Origin: Deltaproteobacteria bacterium
GTDB taxonomy: Bacteria > Myxococcota > UBA796 > SXON01
Assembly: GCA_947483545.1 (NCBI GenBank)
Contig: CANKNP010000253.1
Span: 1-7,916 of the forward strand
Length of the DNA: 7,916 nt
Direction: 5' to 3'
Shown: in pieces, positions 6,166-7,916 of the stretch
Position numbering within the stretch: position 1 is the first letter of the stretch
Layout of the letters: each line of letters starts with the position of its first letter
Notes under the pieces: generated by a model
The model's database searches: none
What the model was told of the DNA's origin: nothing
What the model saw: only the letters and a program-made list of their open reading frames with translations
Made by a program: the position numbers and the translations under genes

Positions 6166-7253
6166 GTAGGCTCCGGGGTGCCGGACAGCCGGCGTAGTTC
6201 GATGAGGACGCGGTCCAGATCCGCTCGCAGTGCGGCGATCTCGACGCGTTGCCGCGAGACGGTGCGAGCAAGCTCCGGCAACTTGCCGCTCTCGACCGCG
6301 ATTTCCAGCCATTGGTGATGATCGACAGCAGGGATTCCACCGCGTCGGGCGCCGGGCGGAGTGTCCGAGGTCACGAGCCCAAATGCGGCGACCTGCGTGC
6401 CGCTGCCGATCTGGAGGTGACCGAGGACGCAGGCTTTGATCGCCAGGACGACGCCATCCCCGAGGGTGGCGCTCCCCGCGATGATCGCCTGGCTGATCAG
6501 GAGGCAGTGCTCCCCGACCGTCACGCCGTGCCCGATCTGCACGAGGTTATCGACCTTGGTGCCGCGCTTGACCGTGGTGTCGCCCATCGCGGCCCGGTCT
6601 ACGGTCGAGTTGGATCCGACCTCCACGTCGTCGCCGAGGACAGCGCGGCCGGTCTGCGGGATCTTGTAGTGGCCGCGCGGTGTGGGCGCGAAGCCGAAAC
6701 CATCGCCGCCGATGACCGCACCTGGGTTGAGCACCGCGCGGTCGCCAACCACGCAGCCTTCCGCCACGACGGCGCCCGCCATGAGCACGCAGTTCGCGCC
6801 CACGATCGCGCCGGGTCCGACGTAGCTGTGGGGGTGCAGCACCGTTCCGGCACCTACGCGGGCGCCGGCCCCGACGAAGGCGAACGCCAGGACGGAGGCG
6901 CCCTCGACGTAGGTAGCGCCATGCTCGTCGGGCTCCACGACCGCGAACGGGTGGACACCGGCGGGGGTTGGGCGAGGGGGGTGAAAGAGCTCCAGGGTTT
7001 TGGCGAACGCAAGGTAGGGGTCGGCGCAACGGATGACCGTGCGGCCCTCCGCGGGCTCCTTGGGGTCGAGCAGCACGCACCCCGCCCGGCTGGCGCGGAA
7101 CGCCCGGACGTACCGACGGTTCGCCAGGAACGCGATCTGGTCGATCTCGGCGGCTTCCAGGCTCGCGACCCCCCGAATTCGACGGGCGCCGTCCCCCTCG
7201 ACAGTTCCGCCGACCGCGTGTGCGATCTCCTCGACGGACTTGCCCAGTTCCAA
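6162..7253 (-). CDS. lpxD: UDP-3-O-acylglucosamine N-acyltransferase LpxD
   Basis: A 363-residue enzyme that adds the N-linked hydroxyacyl chain to UDP-3-O-acyl-glucosamine in lipid A synthesis. The N-terminal uridine-binding domain starts with EEIAHAVGGTVEGDG and RGVASLEAAE, as in the family. From about residue 100 a left-handed beta-helix of hexapeptide repeats runs to about 295. Signature stretches are DGFGFAPTPRGHYKIPQTGR (184-203) and DNLVQIGHGVTVG (235-247). His242 corresponds to the E. coli catalytic His239 and His279 in LGHL to His276. GGIPAVDHHQWLE (305-317) leads to a C-terminal helical extension. The start is TTG at 7253, 7 nt after the skp stop, with only a weak Shine-Dalgarno. 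Residues 268-277 (VVLAIKACVL) lack the Gly-rich pattern common at this turn, a minor oddity. Confidence 0.96.
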   Translation of the reverse strand: MELGKSVEEIAHAVGGTVEGDGARRIRGVASLEAAEIDQIAFLANRRYVRAFRASRAGCVLLDPKEPAEGRTVIRCADPYLAFAKTLELFHPPRPTPAGVHPFAVVEPDEHGATYVEGASVLAFAFVGAGARVGAGTVLHPHSYVGPGAIVGANCVLMAGAVVAEGCVVGDRAVLNPGAVIGGDGFGFAPTPRGHYKIPQTGRAVLGDDVEVGSNSTVDRAAMGDTTVKRGTKVDNLVQIGHGVTVGEHCLLISQAIIAGSATLGDGVVLAIKACVLGHLQIGSGTQVAAFGLVTSDTPPGARRGGIPAVDHHQWLEIAVESGKLPELARTVSRQRVEIAALRADLDRVLIELRRLSGTPEPT

Positions 7254-7260
7254 GCCGGCT

Positions 7261-7818
7261 CTACTTCGCCGGGTTCTGCGCGTTGTAGCGCTTGATCAGC
7301 TCGTCCGTGATGTCGATGGTCGGCGACGTGTAGACGATCCCGCCCTCGTTCACCTCGATCACCAGGGTGAGCGTGCGCTCTGTGGCGATGCTCTGGGTGA
7401 TTGTGCGCATCTTCGTGATCAGGTTCTCCATCGCGCCCTGGTAGGCCTGCTGCATCTCCCCTTCCGACTGGGCGTAGGCCTGCTGGAACTGCATGCCCGC
7501 GAGGTTGATGGCGTCCTCCTTCTCTTTTCGCGCCGAGTCCGACAGCAGCACGGATTGCTTCTGGTAGTCGGACTGCATGGCGTCGAGATTTGTCTTCATC
7601 TTCTCGATGGCGACCTTCTTGGACTGGAACATCGCCTCCAGCTTCTTGCGGGCGCTCTCGCCCTCGGAGACGTTCTCCAGCGCGCGTTGGTAGTCCACGC
7701 TCGCGATCTTCAGCTCCGCGGCTTCCGCTCCAGCGACGCTAGGCACCCCCGTCGCGATTCCCACCGGAATGGTCAGGAACAACGCGGTCAAGACGAGGGT
7801 GATGCGGGCGAGGGACAT
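7261..7818 (-). CDS. skp: Periplasmic OmpH/Skp-family chaperone
   Basis: A 185-residue periplasmic chaperone of the OmpH family, which in Skp forms a trimer that holds unfolded outer-membrane proteins on the way to the BAM complex. The signal peptide spans 1-31 (hydrophobic 6-22, ending VAGA). The mature part begins LKIASVDYQRALENVSEGES (36-55), typical of OmpH. A long charged helical arm follows (56-145), rich in Lys, Glu and Gln and fit for coiled coil. It closes with the strand region LTLVIEVNEGGIVYTSP and IDITDELIKRYN (150-179), a family hallmark. I chose ATG 7818 because GGAG lies 5 nt upstream; a GTG at 7848 would put an odd extension before the signal peptide. First of three cotranscribed genes; bamA usually precedes it but would lie beyond the window. 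Confidence 0.92.
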   Translation of the reverse strand: MSLARITLVLTALFLTIPVGIATGVPSVAGAEAAELKIASVDYQRALENVSEGESARKKLEAMFQSKKVAIEKMKTNLDAMQSDYQKQSVLLSDSARKEKEDAINLAGMQFQQAYAQSEGEMQQAYQGAMENLITKMRTITQSIATERTLTLVIEVNEGGIVYTSPTIDITDELIKRYNAQNPAK

Positions 7819-7854
7819 CGGATCTCCGAGAGGGGCGGGGACTAACACTAATTC

Positions 7855-7888
7855 CTGGGGGGGCCCGGCTGATGCCGGGCCCCCCCAG
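7855..7888. terminator. Perfect 15-bp GC-rich hairpin upstream of skp
   Basis: CTGGGGGGGCCCGGC (7855-7869), loop TGAT, GCCGGGCCCCCCCAG (7874-7888) form a perfect stem. It lies 36 nt before the skp start on the minus strand. No T-run follows on either side. It could terminate an upstream minus-strand gene, attenuate transcription into skp, or be a dispersed palindromic repeat. A neighbouring CCCCCCAG unit (7889-7897 region) repeats part of its arm. Confidence 0.5.
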
Positions 7889-7916
7889 ACCCCCCAGCTC
7901 GCTACCGCTCGGGTCC

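Noticed and set aside
6249..7295. Plus-strand open frame of 348 codons
   Set aside because: It is antisense to lpxD, whose beta-helix signature and active-site His residues are clear.

Overview
The window is GC-rich bacterial DNA, most likely from a myxobacterium-type organism (Myxococcota). The best lineage marker is the large secreted protein at 479-3319. It ends in a MYXO-CTERM-like sorting tail (Gly-Cys-Gly-Cys, short hydrophobic stretch, Arg cluster) behind FG-GAP repeats and a long Asp-rich stalk, a combination typical of Myxococcota surface proteins. The skp-lpxD-fabZ cluster shows a Gram-negative, lipid A-making cell.

Layout, left to right. (1) 1-255, minus: the first 85 residues of a flotillin/SPFH-type membrane protein that runs off the left edge. 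(2) 479-3319, plus: a cell-surface protein with a probable lipoprotein signal, a seven-repeat FG-GAP beta-propeller, two Cys/Asp metal-binding motifs, a 184-residue Asp-X stalk and a sorting tail. (3) 3320-3659: a repeat-rich convergent intergenic region holding a 42-bp direct repeat, hairpins, one copy of a dispersed element and an array of eight 7-bp units. (4) 3660-4160, minus: a two-gene unit, a 66-aa basic/acidic small protein followed without a gap by a Trypco1-like (CU044_2847 family) protein. (5) 4230-5380, plus, divergent from (4): a stand-alone cyclic-nucleotide-binding domain protein translationally coupled to a secreted protein resembling DUF1444/YtpQ. (6) 5381-5730: a convergent intergenic region with the second copy of the dispersed element and a bidirectional terminator-like hairpin. 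(7) 5731-7818, minus: skp/ompH, lpxD, fabZ, the outer-membrane biogenesis cluster, preceded by a perfect 15-bp hairpin near the right edge.

The skp-lpxD-fabZ genes serve the outer membrane: periplasmic chaperoning of outer-membrane proteins, the second acylation of lipid A precursor, and the dehydratase of fatty acid elongation. The usual next gene, lpxA, is absent after fabZ. The other genes look like accessory signalling or surface functions. The least familiar combinations are the Trypco1 pair beside the cNMP-sensor/secreted-protein pair, and the structured repeats filling both convergent gaps. I see no tRNA, rRNA, CRISPR array or transposase gene.
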